Positions 16,099-27,058 are shown, counted from the stretch's first letter. The stretch: 64,000 bases of DNA from Geobacillus kaustophilus (GCF_000948285.1 NZ_JYBP01000003.1:2356001-2420000); one strand, 5' to 3'. The notes: generated by a model from the sequence alone, not told the origin. Program-made: numbers and translations.

Positions 16099-16279
16099 GG
16101 TGTCAGAAACGACACCAGCTTCTTGTTTAATCTTTTTTCTTTAATACTTCCTTTAACAAATCACCTAAACTTGTGCCAAATGATTCGTTTTCGGCACTAT
16201 ATTTTTTCAATAACGCCCGTTCTTTTTGACCAAGTTTTGCTTTTTTCTGCTCATTGGCTTTTTCAATGACATTGCAAGG
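16099..16279 (-). pseudogene. C-terminal remnant of an unknown minus-strand gene, with terminator
   Basis: Minus-strand codons from the IS21 edge at 16279 to a stop at 16127 read a charged helical tail (KANEQKKAKLGQKER then LGDLLKEVLKKKD, about 50 residues). A stem GGTGTC/GACACC (16099-16116) followed by T-rich sequence on the minus strand follows, as expected after a real gene. The N-terminal part has been removed by the IS21 insertion. I do not recognise the family; the short start within the IS terminal repeat is fortuitous. Confidence 0.45.
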
Positions 16280-16371
16280 TGTTAAAGCCGATGATAAAAT
16301 CCCCAATATAGCCGGAATAAAATTCCCCACTTACAATAGAACCATAGTGTTAACGAGAGGAGCTATGGTTC

Positions 16372-18326
<1,955 letters not shown>

Positions 18327-18384
18327 GGTCCTTCTGGGGAATTTTAAACCGGCGATTTTGGGGAAAAAATAATCGGCCTTGACA

Positions 18385-19045
18385 CAACTCCCATGACATT
18401 ATTGGGATCCAAGGCTGCTTCTTTAGCTTCAAATTGATAGGTAAGGTTAATAAACCACTTATTTTTATGATTGATTATTTGAGATGCTGTATATGTATAA
18501 TCGCCATTTATAATTCGTTCTAATATGGTTTGCTGGGTTTTATCGTTTGCCTTTATAAGTACATCAAATACTCCGTTTTTCCGTCCCAATTCATTTTTAT
18601 ACTCTCTATTAATTAAACCGAGGCTTAATACATACCCATCATTACATTTTTGGATTTTCATTGATTGCTTAACGATATCAATTGGACAATCTTTTCTAAA
18701 GCTAGGGATGGAGCGGTCACCGCGTAAAATTTCTTTTAAGTCACTATTCCATTTATCTACCGCTCTTTTAATCGTTTGCGCAAGGTTTGCACTGGCGATC
18801 TTGCTAAATTCATTCTTTAGACGGTTATAAGCGTATCCGTGCATACTTGTGTATCCTAGAATATCTTTTGGTTTAGGATACTGACCGTGTATCTGCTTGT
18901 AATCTGCACTAAATCCTTGATATTCCCAACACAATTGAATTGTTTTGTTTAATGCAATACGAGTTTCTTTTTGGATTTCACGGAGAACCATTCCTAACTC
19001 ATTCCATTCTGCGTTTAAGGGTTTGATAATTTATTTGATACCTCA
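18385..19045 (-). pseudogene. tnpB (IS605 OrfB) N-terminal fragment, interrupted by IS21
   Basis: The minus strand encodes about 205 residues of the N-terminal half of a TnpB-type RNA-guided nuclease (VLREIQKETRIALNKTIQLC, ILGYTSMHGYAYNRLKNEFS, KAALDPNNVMGV-type ending). It stops exactly where the RuvC motif (MGVDxG) should start, at the IS21 boundary. The catalytic half is not found on the other side of IS21. At the 5' end the usual IKPLNAEWNELG lead-in is in frame but is cut off from an ATG by a frameshift near 19025. The gene is therefore broken at both ends. This TnpB is a different lineage from the one at 48827. Confidence 0.8.
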
Positions 19046-19225
19046 TTACTTTCGTATGCTTCATCGGTTAACAAACCTCTCTTTTTCTTACAACCAAGGT
19101 TATTTCTACATAATTTATTTTTACATCGAAGCGCTAATACCTTCTTTTATACACTCATTATTTGTAAGCTATCGCAAGATTTTCTAAAAGTTTTTATTCA
19201 TTTTGTAAAAAACACTGTGTATTAA

Positions 19226-19254
19226 AAAAGCCATCTCGGATGAGAAGGGCTTTT
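19226..19254 (-). terminator. Terminator for the small zinc-ribbon gene
   Basis: AAAAGCC (19226-19232) pairs with GGCTTTT (19248-19254), with an inner TCTC/GAGA stem; the minus-strand transcript ends in a T run. Confidence 0.65.
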
Positions 19255-19472
19255 CATATGGAATCATCTTCATCGTCCTCATGGAAAAACGGATATTTCA
19301 GGAGCATTTTCTGGAATGAACCTTCATCCTTGATTGGGAGTTTGCGCTGTGGAGATTTGTAGTAGCACTTCTGATGCATGACAGTGTTGATGGTGTCGAG
19401 GAATACTTTCTCGTCTGGCCGAACCGGTTCAGAACACACGGGACAACGCAATTTGCCAACGATTTCGAACAT
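19254..19472 (-). CDS. Small treble-clef/LIM-like zinc protein, uncharacterised
   Basis: A 72-residue protein. Residues 10-13 (CPVC) and 33-36 (HQKC) form a C-x2-C...H-x2-C zinc-binding pair like half of a LIM or treble-clef finger, followed by a basic stretch and an acidic tail (EDDEDDSI). GAGGAG 8 bases before the ATG and its own terminator indicate a real gene. It stands alone between a broken tnpB and a protease gene. I do not recognise a named family and assign no function. Confidence 0.65.
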   Translation of the reverse strand: MFEIVGKLRCPVCSEPVRPDEKVFLDTINTVMHQKCYYKSPQRKLPIKDEGSFQKMLLKYPFFHEDDEDDSI

Positions 19473-19564
19473 GGGATCGCTCTCCTCAACACTTCTCTAT
19501 ACTACATAAATAAAAAAGCCCTGCAAATCATTACCAAGATCTAAAATCTAGAAATCCTTAAAAA

Positions 19565-19604
19565 AACAAGAGGTAAGCATATATATGTTTGCTTACCTCT
19601 TGTT
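19565..19604. terminator. Strong bidirectional terminator
   Basis: AACAAGAGGTAAGCA (19565-19579) is perfectly complementary to TGCTTACCTCTTGTT (19590-19604), with A and T runs outside. It ends the protease transcript on the minus strand. Confidence 0.85.
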
Positions 19605-19625
19605 TTTCTTATTCCACTAGCACTC

Positions 19626-20666
19626 CTAGTTATTTTGAGCACCCCAAGTTAAAATGAAATTTTTAGAAACTGTTGAAAAGGCAATTCCCCAACTAGAAGT
19701 ACTATTTAAAGATACAGCATTCCAATTACTAGTTAACATAATTGGCCCACCACTCATTCCTGGTGTAACATAGGCAGTATGTGTAATGGTATTATTTTCA
19801 ATTTTACTTATATTACCAGAGCTTCCATACATGTAATAGTAATATGAACCATTGGACATAAATCCTTTATCGGCAGGATAACCTACTGAAAAGATGTTAT
19901 TATTAACTTGCGGATTGGTATTAATAGTTAAATAGTTTGGATGATTTATACTTGATGACAAATTAATTACAGCAAAATCGTATTGTACATCTTTATAGTA
20001 GATACTGTCTGCATCTGGCGGATTGGCTAGTTGCCATGAGCTAGTAACATATGCTGTCGTTGATGCCATCCCTCCATAAGGTAGTTGAGTCCCGTTTTCT
20101 GCAGGATACACATACCATGCTTGATAAAATTTATTATTGTAAGTATCATAAACACAATGTGCTGCAGTAACAACAGTATTTTTGTCAACAAACCAACCGG
20201 TACAACTATAGCCATATGTGCCATCTGTATAATCTATTTGAGCTATAGCATTATAAGGGTAAGTTGTAGTTGGATTTATCCGAACTCTATTATCAGCTGC
20301 TGCAGTTTGAATTGGTAATGAACTAATTGCTGAATAATTCTTTGATTCTAAATTTTTGGATTCTAAAGTAAAAGGAAGTTTTAGTATCTCTCCTTGAGAA
20401 CTAAAAGAGGTGATTGACGGGTCTTGTTGAAGTTTTTTGAGGTCTTCACTGCTTAAATTTTTTACAGGCTTTTTAGTGCTTTTAATATAATTTAATAATC
20501 TTTCAGTACGTTCCTTTCCTATTTTCGGACGCGTAATTTTTTCGTAAATATCATTTTTGGAAGTCGCTTCGTTGAACGTTGCTGCAAGAGTTTTGTTCGC
20601 TAAACTCATACCGGAAAGTAAAAGTGATAACACTAGTGAAAATAAAACAATTCTCGCCTTTTTCAA
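19626..20666 (-). CDS. Secreted glutamyl-endopeptidase-like serine protease (S1B)
   Basis: A 346-residue exported preproprotein. Signal peptide residues 1-29 (MKKARIVLFSLVLSLLLSGM..LAA), propeptide to about 125, then a chymotrypsin-fold domain. The triad is His170 (VVTAAHCV), Asp230 (YDFAVINL) and Ser305 (TPGMSGGPI). The overall pattern is that of V8/Blase-type glutamyl endopeptidases, which cut after Glu; the specificity pocket was not verified. It is divergent from the lipoprotein gene and has a strong terminator. Sequence is AT-rich compared with the chromosome to the right. Confidence 0.85.
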   Translation of the reverse strand: MKKARIVLFSLVLSLLLSGMSLANKTLAATFNEATSKNDIYEKITRPKIGKERTERLLNYIKSTKKPVKNLSSEDLKKLQQDPSITSFSSQGEILKLPFTLESKNLESKNYSAISSLPIQTAAADNRVRINPTTTYPYNAIAQIDYTDGTYGYSCTGWFVDKNTVVTAAHCVYDTYNNKFYQAWYVYPAENGTQLPYGGMASTTAYVTSSWQLANPPDADSIYYKDVQYDFAVINLSSSINHPNYLTINTNPQVNNNIFSVGYPADKGFMSNGSYYYYMYGSSGNISKIENNTITHTAYVTPGMSGGPIMLTSNWNAVSLNSTSSWGIAFSTVSKNFILTWGAQNN

Positions 20667-20769
20667 TTTGTCCCCCTCCTTAACATTGAATTTTCTTTAA
20701 ATTTAGTATACTATAACATTAGTTGCAAATAAAGTTTTTTTTGTATTTTTTTTGAAGGAGGTGTTTAAA

Positions 20770-21192
20770 ATAAAAAAAATATTTTTATTGGCTATTACCA
20801 TTATTGTATTGCTAGTCGCTTGTTCCAATAAAAAAGATGCGGTTAATCAACTCCCTAATAAAATACCTGTAACCATACAAATACTAGATAAGAGTGGCAA
20901 GTATTCTAAGTTCTTAGTGCATATTTCTGCAAAAGGATATCAAACCAAAGAAATTGCCTATGTTCCTAAAGATAAAACTATGATTGTGAACAAAAAATTT
21001 TTTACATTGAATTTATATGTCGGTATTAAATATACTTTTCAAGTCTCCCCGACTAAATACGATACTATTGATGAGTATTTAAAAGCGAAGAAAGCGTCAG
21101 GGGGTACTAACAAAGGTGAAAATTTACCGATAAGTAAAATACAATTCACCCCCAGTTTAAAAAATGATAAATTAACTATTTCTATAGAATGA
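20770..21192 (+). CDS. Small lipoprotein with possible non-standard ATA start
   Basis: The mature protein is about 125 residues after a lipobox (IIVLLVACSN), otherwise unrecognised, with a region rich in Lys and Tyr. Start choice is odd: the ribosome site GAAGGAGG at 20755-20762 is 8 bases before ATA (20770), which would begin I/M-KKIFLLAITIIVLLVAC, a typical lipoprotein signal. In-frame TTG (20752) and GTG (20761) lie on or within the ribosome site. Either ATA is used, GTG is used poorly, or an ATG has mutated. The stop codon abuts an 8-bp duplication flanking a MITE. Confidence 0.6.
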   Translation: MKKIFLLAITIIVLLVACSNKKDAVNQLPNKIPVTIQILDKSGKYSKFLVHISAKGYQTKEIAYVPKDKTMIVNKKFFTLNLYVGIKYTFQVSPTKYDTIDEYLKAKKASGGTNKGENLPISKIQFTPSLKNDKLTISIE

Positions 21193-21199
21193 CATTTCG

Positions 21200-21356
21200 G
21201 GCTCTTCACCACAAAGTGTACTTGACAAATAAAGACGATCATGATAGAGAAAATCAAAACAGCGTTTTTCCTTTTAATACCATACGTCTCTTTGAGCAAC
21301 AAACATTGCTATCATGTTTGTCTTTAAAAGTCAAGTACATCTTTTGGTGATGAACC
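21200..21356. mobile_element. ISL3-type miniature inverted-repeat element (MITE), 157 bp
   Basis: Left end GGCTCTTCACCACAAAGTGT and right end (reverse complement) GGTTCATCACCAAAAGATGT begin inverted repeats that extend about 37 bases with gaps. The element is flanked by a perfect 8-bp direct repeat ACATTTCG (21192-21199 and 21357-21364), the duplication size of ISL3-family transposition. There is no coding capacity, so it would depend on a transposase elsewhere. Confidence 0.8.
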
Positions 21357-21408
21357 ACATTTCGACAAAAAAGAGAGTAAAATATGGATCAGCATCAAAG
21401 TCCGTTCT

Positions 21409-22970
21409 AGTTAAGTCCATATAATTGTGTAAAAAAGGGAAATAGAAAAAGAGCCATGTTGCTTCCCCTTTGATAGAATAAACAGTGGACCAAAAACACC
21501 AAACATAAGGAGGAATGCAACCATGGCTCAATATCATATTACCCTAAATGATGGACTTTTGCACGGGTTATTCGCCAGAGATGAGGAATTAGCGAAGCTG
21601 CTGGAACAAGTCCTGAATCAAATCCTCGAGGCCCAAGTGGAAGAACAGCTGGGGGCTCGTCGTTATGAACGAACGGAAGAACGAAAAGGCTATCGAAATG
21701 GTTCATATCCATGCCAGCTGACAACCCGGGTGGGGCGATTGACCTTGCGCGTTCCACGAACAAGAGATGGAGAGTTCTCTACGAAACTGTTCCAACGGTA
21801 TCAACGGAGCGAACAAGCACTGGTGCTGCCACTCATGGAAATGGTGGCAAACGGGGTGTCTACCCGAAAATCACCCAAATCACAGAGGAGTTGTGCGGCA
21901 CCTCGTTTTCCAAATCCACAGTTTCCTCGCTGTGCAAGGGGCTGGATCCAATTATCCAAAACTGGAATCATCGTTCCTTGCATGAACACGTGTATCCGTT
22001 TGTACTGGTGGATGCGATTTATACGAAAGTCCGGGAAGATGGGCGGGTGCGCTCCAGAGCCGTGTTGATCGCCACGGGAGTGAATGAGGAAGGATATCGG
22101 GAAATTCTTGGTCTGCAAATCGGAAACAGTGAATCGGAGTCCAGCTGGAGCGAGTTTTTTGAGTGGCTGAAACATCGGGGGCTCCGGGGAGTGGACTTGA
22201 TCATCTCGGATCAGCACGGCGGGCTGGTGCAAACCATTGAAAAGCATTTCCAAGGAGCGACATGGCAGCGATGCCAAACACATGTTATTCGCAATATCCT
22301 CGATGCCGCACCAAAGTATAGGCAGGATGCCTTGCTCGAGGAGGTTCGGGGGATTCTTCATGCCCCAAACAAGCAAACGGCCCGGCTGTTATTGGAACAA
22401 GTGCTGGCCAAATGGGAAGAAAAAGCCCCAAAAGCCATGCAAATCCTCGAAGAGGGATTCGAAGACGCCACCGCCGTATTGGACGATCCGGACCGTTACC
22501 GGCGGCGCCTGCGTACGACCAACGGAGTGGAACGGCTGAACGAAGAAATCCGCCGCAGAGAACGGGTCATCCGCATCTTTCCGAACCGGGAATCGGTGTA
22601 TCGCCTCGTTGGCGCCGTGTTGATCGAAATCGATGAAAAATGGATGTCAGGGCGCAAATACTTGGATATGTCTGAATATTGGCAGTGGCGGAAAACGAAA
22701 GAGCAAGAAGCTCGACCGGTGAATCAGGAGGCTCCGGCGATCAAGAGAGTGGGATAACCTCTTCGCCGTGTCAAGGGAGAACGTGGAATACCGGAGCGAA
22801 GCGAGGATATGCCGCGAAAGCTCCTTGACACGCCTGTTCCTTGACAACATGATCATTGGTCCGGGAAGGCGACCGGCAGGGAGACTTGCCGGACTTGCCT
22901 ACTATACGTCAAGCCATCAGGTCCATGTTGTCTATCAAAGGGGAATTTACACAATAATTTGGACTTGACC
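21409..22970 (+). mobile_element. IS256-family insertion sequence (copy B, full length)
   Basis: About 1.56 kb. Left terminal repeat AGTTAAGTCCATATAATTGT and right repeat (reverse complement) GGTCAAGTCCAAATTATTGT match at most positions. The right 501 bases are duplicated at 1042-1542. Flanks (TCCGTTCT left, TGTACACG right) show no target duplication, so this copy has probably recombined. It truncates an IS1634-type gene on the right. Confidence 0.88.
21523..22757 (+). pseudogene. IS256-family transposase with a -1 frameshift
   Basis: Codons from the ATG at 21523 (after AAGGAGG) read a Mutator-type transposase up to ANGVSTRK near 21870. The rest (ITQITEELCGTSFSKSTVS onward, to a TAA at 22757) is in the -1 frame, as if one A were missing from the CGAAAATC stretch. 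The DDE core is present: DAIYTKVRE, ISDQHGGL and the glutamate in TNGVERLNEEIRRR. Without slippage the product would be inactive. Slippage at the A run is conceivable but the IS256 family does not normally rely on it. Confidence 0.85.
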
Positions 22971-24093
22971 TGTACACGACGGCAACCTGCCGGATAAAAC
23001 GTGGAATCCCGAGGTGTGGTCCCGTGTGCAGAAACAGCTGAAGCAGGCCAAAATCGAAGACGAATGGATTGACGTAGCCGATTCTGCGGCCATGACGAAA
23101 GACACGCTGGCGCAAATAAAGGCCGCCAACGCCTTTTTGATCACAAGAGGTCCTTCTTCGCTTCGGATCGTCAAAACCGCGCTCACCGAAGCCGATGCCC
23201 AAGACACGCCGTGGAGCGATCCGTTCTCCTTCGCAGAGAAAAACGGAGCCACGTATCGGGTGTGGGAAACGCCATCGACGTACGAAGGTCATTCGGTTCG
23301 GTTGATCGTCGTTGAATCCAGCGCGCTCGACCAACGAAAAGGAAAGACGCTCGAAAAAGAGCGAAACCAAGAAGCGGAGCTTCTTCGGCAGAAACAAACC
23401 CAGTGGGAAAGCCGTCTGTTTTCGTGTCGGGAAGACGCCGAACAAGCCCTAGCATCTCTAAAGGCGTCCCTTCGTCTCCGGTTCCATCGCGTCGAGGCGT
23501 CGGTCGAAGCGATCGTGCGCCCGAAAAAACGGCGCGGACGTCCGAAAAAAGGGGCGGAACTGGACATGGAGACGGTGTACGCCCTCCGCTTGAATGTGGA
23601 ATTCGACCAAGATGCGTGGGAACAGGCAAGACGGAAAGCGTCCCGGTTTGTCCTTGTCACGACCGTTCCGGAGGAATGGAAAGGTCAGCCGATGGATGCG
23701 AAAGAGATCTTGAAGTTGTATAAAGGGCAAATCTCGGTGGAAATGAACTTTTCTTTCTTGAAAGACCCGTTCTTTACGGATGAGATTTACGTGAAAAAAC
23801 CGAAACGAGTCGCGGTATTGGGCTATTTGTTTCTGTTGGCCTTGGCGATTTACCGTGTCTTCCAGCGCCGGGTGCGTCCGTTCATCACCCCGGAACGCCC
23901 ATGAAAGGGCGCGGGAGGTCGGAAACTGACCCGACCGACCGGACAAGCGATTTTTCAATTGTTTTGGTACGTTAGGGTCGTCCTGTTGGAACTGCCGGAT
24001 GGACGAATTCAACGCGCGTTAGGTCAGCCGCTCACGTACGAGCAGCGAAGGATTTTGCAAGGATTAGGGATGGACGAGAGCATTTACGTCTAA
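22971..24093 (+). pseudogene. IS1634-type (IS4 superfamily) transposase, 5'-truncated with an in-frame TGA
   Basis: From the IS256 edge the frame reads HDGNLPDKTWNPEVW and continues for about 310 codons of an IS1634-like transposase, including the basic segment RPKKRRGRPKKG and the C-terminal catalytic region YKGQISVEMNFSFLKDP. A TGA at 23902-23904 interrupts it. The same frame then continues KLTRPTGQAIFQLFWYVRVV to a TAA at 24091-24093, which is the normal family C-terminus. So it carries both a 5' truncation by IS256 and a nonsense codon. Confidence 0.8.
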
Positions 24094-24248
24094 CGGGATA
24101 AAGAATGACAAACGATGGTAAAAAAAGGATGCCATCGCTTTTGGTGTTGGTTTAAAAGTTATGCTAAAAAACTGAATAAAAAATCCTTTTGTTCCGCTCT
24201 ACCAAGGTGCGAAATATGAGTTTATCATCATGAACGGTTTCAAAAAAA

Positions 24249-24297
24249 GCTAGGTTGCCTCAGCCCGGTAGGTACCGAATCACCAAGGCAGCCTAGC
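24249..24297. other. Stem-loop in the spacer between IS remnant and maltose cluster
   Basis: The 24094-24481 spacer has no credible gene. GCTAGGTTGCCT (24249-24260) pairs with AGGCAGCCTAGC (24286-24297) over 12 bp with one G-U pair, and an inner CGGT/ACCG hairpin lies in the loop. A weaker hairpin CGATGG/CCATCG near 24114-24137 may terminate the IS transcript. The function of the long stem is unknown; it may be a transposon end or structured RNA. Confidence 0.5.
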
Positions 24298-24358
24298 AGA
24301 CGAACGGCTGACAAGATCTCCTTCTTCAGCTTGCCAACGATGAAGTGGAATGAAGGGG

Positions 24359-24397
24359 ACGTTGTCAAGTGCTTTCCTTGACAACGTTTCCTCTTTC
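24359..24397 (+). terminator. Perfect 11-bp hairpin followed by a pyrimidine run
   Basis: ACGTTGTCAAG (24359-24369) and CTTGACAACGT (24377-24387) form a perfect stem, followed by TTTCCTCTTT. It may insulate the IS region from the regulator gene on the opposite strand. Confidence 0.6.
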
Positions 24398-24481
24398 CAC
24401 TACCCTGCGAGCAGCTGAAGAAAGTGGGGATTTTTCACACTGTCTACTTGACAGGGATATGTTCACTGCTTCACCAAATGA

Positions 24482-25501
24482 CTACCTCCCCGCACACGAC
24501 CCCCGCTCAACGAGCCGGTGCGGGATGATGATGCGCTTGATCGGTTCACTTGGGTTATTGATTTTTTCGATTAGACTTTTCGCCGCTTCATAGCCGAGCT
24601 GGAAAATGCCGATGTCGACCGAGGTAAGCGGCGGGCGCGACATCTCCGCAAGCAGCGTGTTGTTGAAGCTGACAATCGACACGTCTTCCGGGACGCGAAG
24701 GCCGATTTCATCGAGCGTTTTAAGCATCCCGAGCGCCATGAGATCATCGGCGACAACGAGCCCAGTCGGCGGCTCAGGCAAAGAAAGAAGCTCCTTCATC
24801 GCCTCTTGGCCGCCTTCTTGCAGAAATTCTTCATAGACAACATATTCCGAGCGGTACGGCAGCCCGGCTTCATGCAACGAAGCAGCGTAACCGCTTTGGC
24901 GGTCGACGGTCACCAAATATTGCGGATTGCCGCCGACAAAAGCGATCCGTTCATGGCCATGGGCGATCAAGTAGTTCGTCGCGTCTTTTCCCGCCTGCAC
25001 GTTGTCGTTGTCGACATGGGTCACTTGTTCTGCCTTTTGGTGCGGCTTGCCGATGACGACAAACGGAAAGTCATGCTTTTGCAAGTATTTCATGAGCTTA
25101 TCGTTTTGCCGTGAATAAAGCAAAATGACCCCGTCGACGCGCCGTCCTTGCAGCATCTCCACCACTCGCTCGTAAATGTCGTTTTCTTTTTCCCCGGTCG
25201 ACATTTGCAAGGCGTACCGCTTTTCATGGGCCGCTTTGCTGATGCCGCGGATGACTTCGGGGAAAAACGGGTTTTGCAGCGCTTGGTCGGCCGAGCTCGG
25301 CATGACGATGCCGATGACTTGCGTCGTTTGGCTCGCGAGGCTGCGGGCGATAAAGTTCGGATGATAGCCAAGCTCTTTCATCGCCTCGCGCACCCGCTGC
25401 TTCGTCTTCTCACTGATGCGCGGGCTGTCGGCGATCACCCGCGAGACGGTCGACGGCGCGACATTGGCCCTTTTCGCCACATCTTTAATCGTAACGGTCA
25501 T
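24482..25501 (-). CDS. malR: LacI-family maltodextrin regulator, MalR-like
   Basis: A 339-residue repressor: N-terminal LacI helix-turn-helix (IKDVAKRANVAPSTVSRVIA) with hinge YHPNFIARSLASQ, then a periplasmic-binding-protein-like sensor domain (IGIVMPSSADQALQNPFFPE). It is last in the maltodextrin gene run and is expected to bind the GCAAACGwTTGC sites at 30648-30818 that separate malE and the neopullulanase gene. The ATG at 25501 follows AGGAGGGAG; the longer in-frame start would include that ribosome site. Assignment to maltose control is from context. Confidence 0.85.
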   Translation of the reverse strand: MTVTIKDVAKRANVAPSTVSRVIADSPRISEKTKQRVREAMKELGYHPNFIARSLASQTTQVIGIVMPSSADQALQNPFFPEVIRGISKAAHEKRYALQMSTGEKENDIYERVVEMLQGRRVDGVILLYSRQNDKLMKYLQKHDFPFVVIGKPHQKAEQVTHVDNDNVQAGKDATNYLIAHGHERIAFVGGNPQYLVTVDRQSGYAASLHEAGLPYRSEYVVYEEFLQEGGQEAMKELLSLPEPPTGLVVADDLMALGMLKTLDEIGLRVPEDVSIVSFNNTLLAEMSRPPLTSVDIGIFQLGYEAAKSLIEKINNPSEPIKRIIIPHRLVERGSCAGR

Positions 25502-25522
25502 AAGCTCCCTCCTTTCCTTCAT

Positions 25523-27058
25523 TTATTCATGAATCCGTTTCGCCCGTTTTTTCACTAAGTACAAAAATAGGAGAAAGAGCGCGTAGACGGCGACAATCGC
25601 CGCGATAAAGGGGATGTTGATCCCGGTTTTTTCCCGCAGCTTGTACACTTCCGCCGTTTCGCGGTCGAGCACAAGGTCGTAGCCGTCGTCATCGCCGCGC
25701 ACTAAATCGTCCAATAAAAAGCCGCGCAGCTCTTTGTTTTTCGGCAGCTGATCGTTCGTCAAATGAACGTGCTGCGTTTCACTCGTGTTGTTAATGGCGA
25801 TGACCGTTGTTCCATCTTCATATTGCCGTTTAAACACCGCCATGCCGTCTTTTTCATATAGCAACGTAAAATCGCCGCGCCGCAATGACGGCAGCTGTTG
25901 GCGAAGCGGGCCGATTTTCTTCAAATAATCGATGATGACTGGGTCGGCGCGGAAATCCATCAGACGGCGGTTGTCCGGATCTTGGCCGCCGTTCATAGCG
26001 ATTTCTGTCCCGTAATACATGATCGGGATGCCAGGGGCGGTGAACAAATACGTCATCGCCAGTTTAATGCGTGAAATCGGGTTGTTGCGGTTGTCAATCG
26101 CTAGCTTCGTAAAGCGGACGGTGTCATGGTTGTCCAAAAACGACCCGAGCAAATACGGTCGGTCGTAAAACGTTTTGTTGTATTCCCAGACGTCATACAG
26201 CGGGCGCAACGACGCATCGCGCCTAGCAAGCGACTGCTGCACCGCGCCATACAACGGGTAATCGACAAAGCCGTCGATGCCGTACTTTCCATATTCAGCG
26301 ATATAACGCGGATCATCGCTCCATACCTCACCGAGAAGGAAAAAGTCTTTTTTCACCGATTTGACTTCTCTCGCAAACTCCTGCCAAAACGATTTCGGCA
26401 CGTGGCGCACCGTATCGAGCCGGTAGCCGTCAATGTCGGCCTCTTTGATCCACCATTTGGCAGCATCAATTAAATACTTTTTGACCTCTGGATTTTCTTG
26501 CGCCAAATCCGGGAGTCCATACACCCAGCCGTTTTCAAGCTGCGTTGGGTCGTTCCAGTCGAAAATCTCTTTTTTCGGGTGGAACCAGTCTTTTTTCGCC
26601 GGGTCATGCAGCCACGGATGGTTGTAACCGACATGGTTGGCGACAAAGTCCAAAATGACTTTCATATCGCGCTTATGCGCTTCTTTGACGAGTGTTTTCA
26701 AATCACCCAGCGTGCCAAAGTGCGGATCGACGTGGTAAAAATCTTCAATCCAATAGCCATGATACCCGCCCGGCATGTTTTTAAAAATCGGCGTCAGCCA
26801 AATGGCGGTAAATCCCATCTCCTTGATGTAGTCGAGTTTCGCCGTCACCCCTTTCAAGTCGCCGCCGAAATACCCTTTCGGATCGTTGACATTGACGTCC
26901 TTGTCATTGGTCGGATCCATATTGTTAAACCGGTCGACCATAATGAAATAAATGGCTTCATCTTGCCACATCCGTTCTTCTTTCTCCGCTGCCGCAGCCG
27001 GCGAAGCATAAAAAAGAAGGAACGGAAGGATGAGCAGCGCGCAAAGCCGGTTCCCCAT
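25523..27058 (-). CDS. Surface-anchored GH13 alpha-amylase
   Basis: A 511-residue glycoside hydrolase: signal peptide 1-25 (LCALLILPFLLFYASPAAA), (beta/alpha)8 barrel with catalytic Asp in DGYRLDTVRH, acid/base Glu in LLGEVW, and third Asp in FLDNHDTVRF. It resembles Geobacillus GTA-type alpha-amylases. A hydrophobic helix near residues 485-505 (IPFIAAIVAVYALFLLFLYL) followed by KKRAKR is a C-terminal membrane anchor with a cytoplasmic basic tail, so the enzyme should act at the cell surface and feed the adjacent transporter. Start 27058 chosen because AAGGAGGGGAAGGAA precedes the ATG. Confidence 0.87.
   Translation of the reverse strand: MGNRLCALLILPFLLFYASPAAAAEKEERMWQDEAIYFIMVDRFNNMDPTNDKDVNVNDPKGYFGGDLKGVTAKLDYIKEMGFTAIWLTPIFKNMPGGYHGYWIEDFYHVDPHFGTLGDLKTLVKEAHKRDMKVILDFVANHVGYNHPWLHDPAKKDWFHPKKEIFDWNDPTQLENGWVYGLPDLAQENPEVKKYLIDAAKWWIKEADIDGYRLDTVRHVPKSFWQEFAREVKSVKKDFFLLGEVWSDDPRYIAEYGKYGIDGFVDYPLYGAVQQSLARRDASLRPLYDVWEYNKTFYDRPYLLGSFLDNHDTVRFTKLAIDNRNNPISRIKLAMTYLFTAPGIPIMYYGTEIAMNGGQDPDNRRLMDFRADPVIIDYLKKIGPLRQQLPSLRRGDFTLLYEKDGMAVFKRQYEDGTTVIAINNTSETQHVHLTNDQLPKNKELRGFLLDDLVRGDDDGYDLVLDRETAEVYKLREKTGINIPFIAAIVAVYALFLLFLYLVKKRAKRIHE

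Noticed and set aside
16003-16269. Open frame of 88 codons after a good ribosome site (GGAAGGAG), downstream of operator 3
   Set aside because: It runs through the terminator hairpin and the antisense of the remnant gene, then into IS21; no plus-strand -10 is at activator spacing. At most a decayed gene start.
21409-22970. Target duplication around IS256 copy B
   Set aside because: TCCGTTCT and TGTACACG do not match, so no duplication is claimed.
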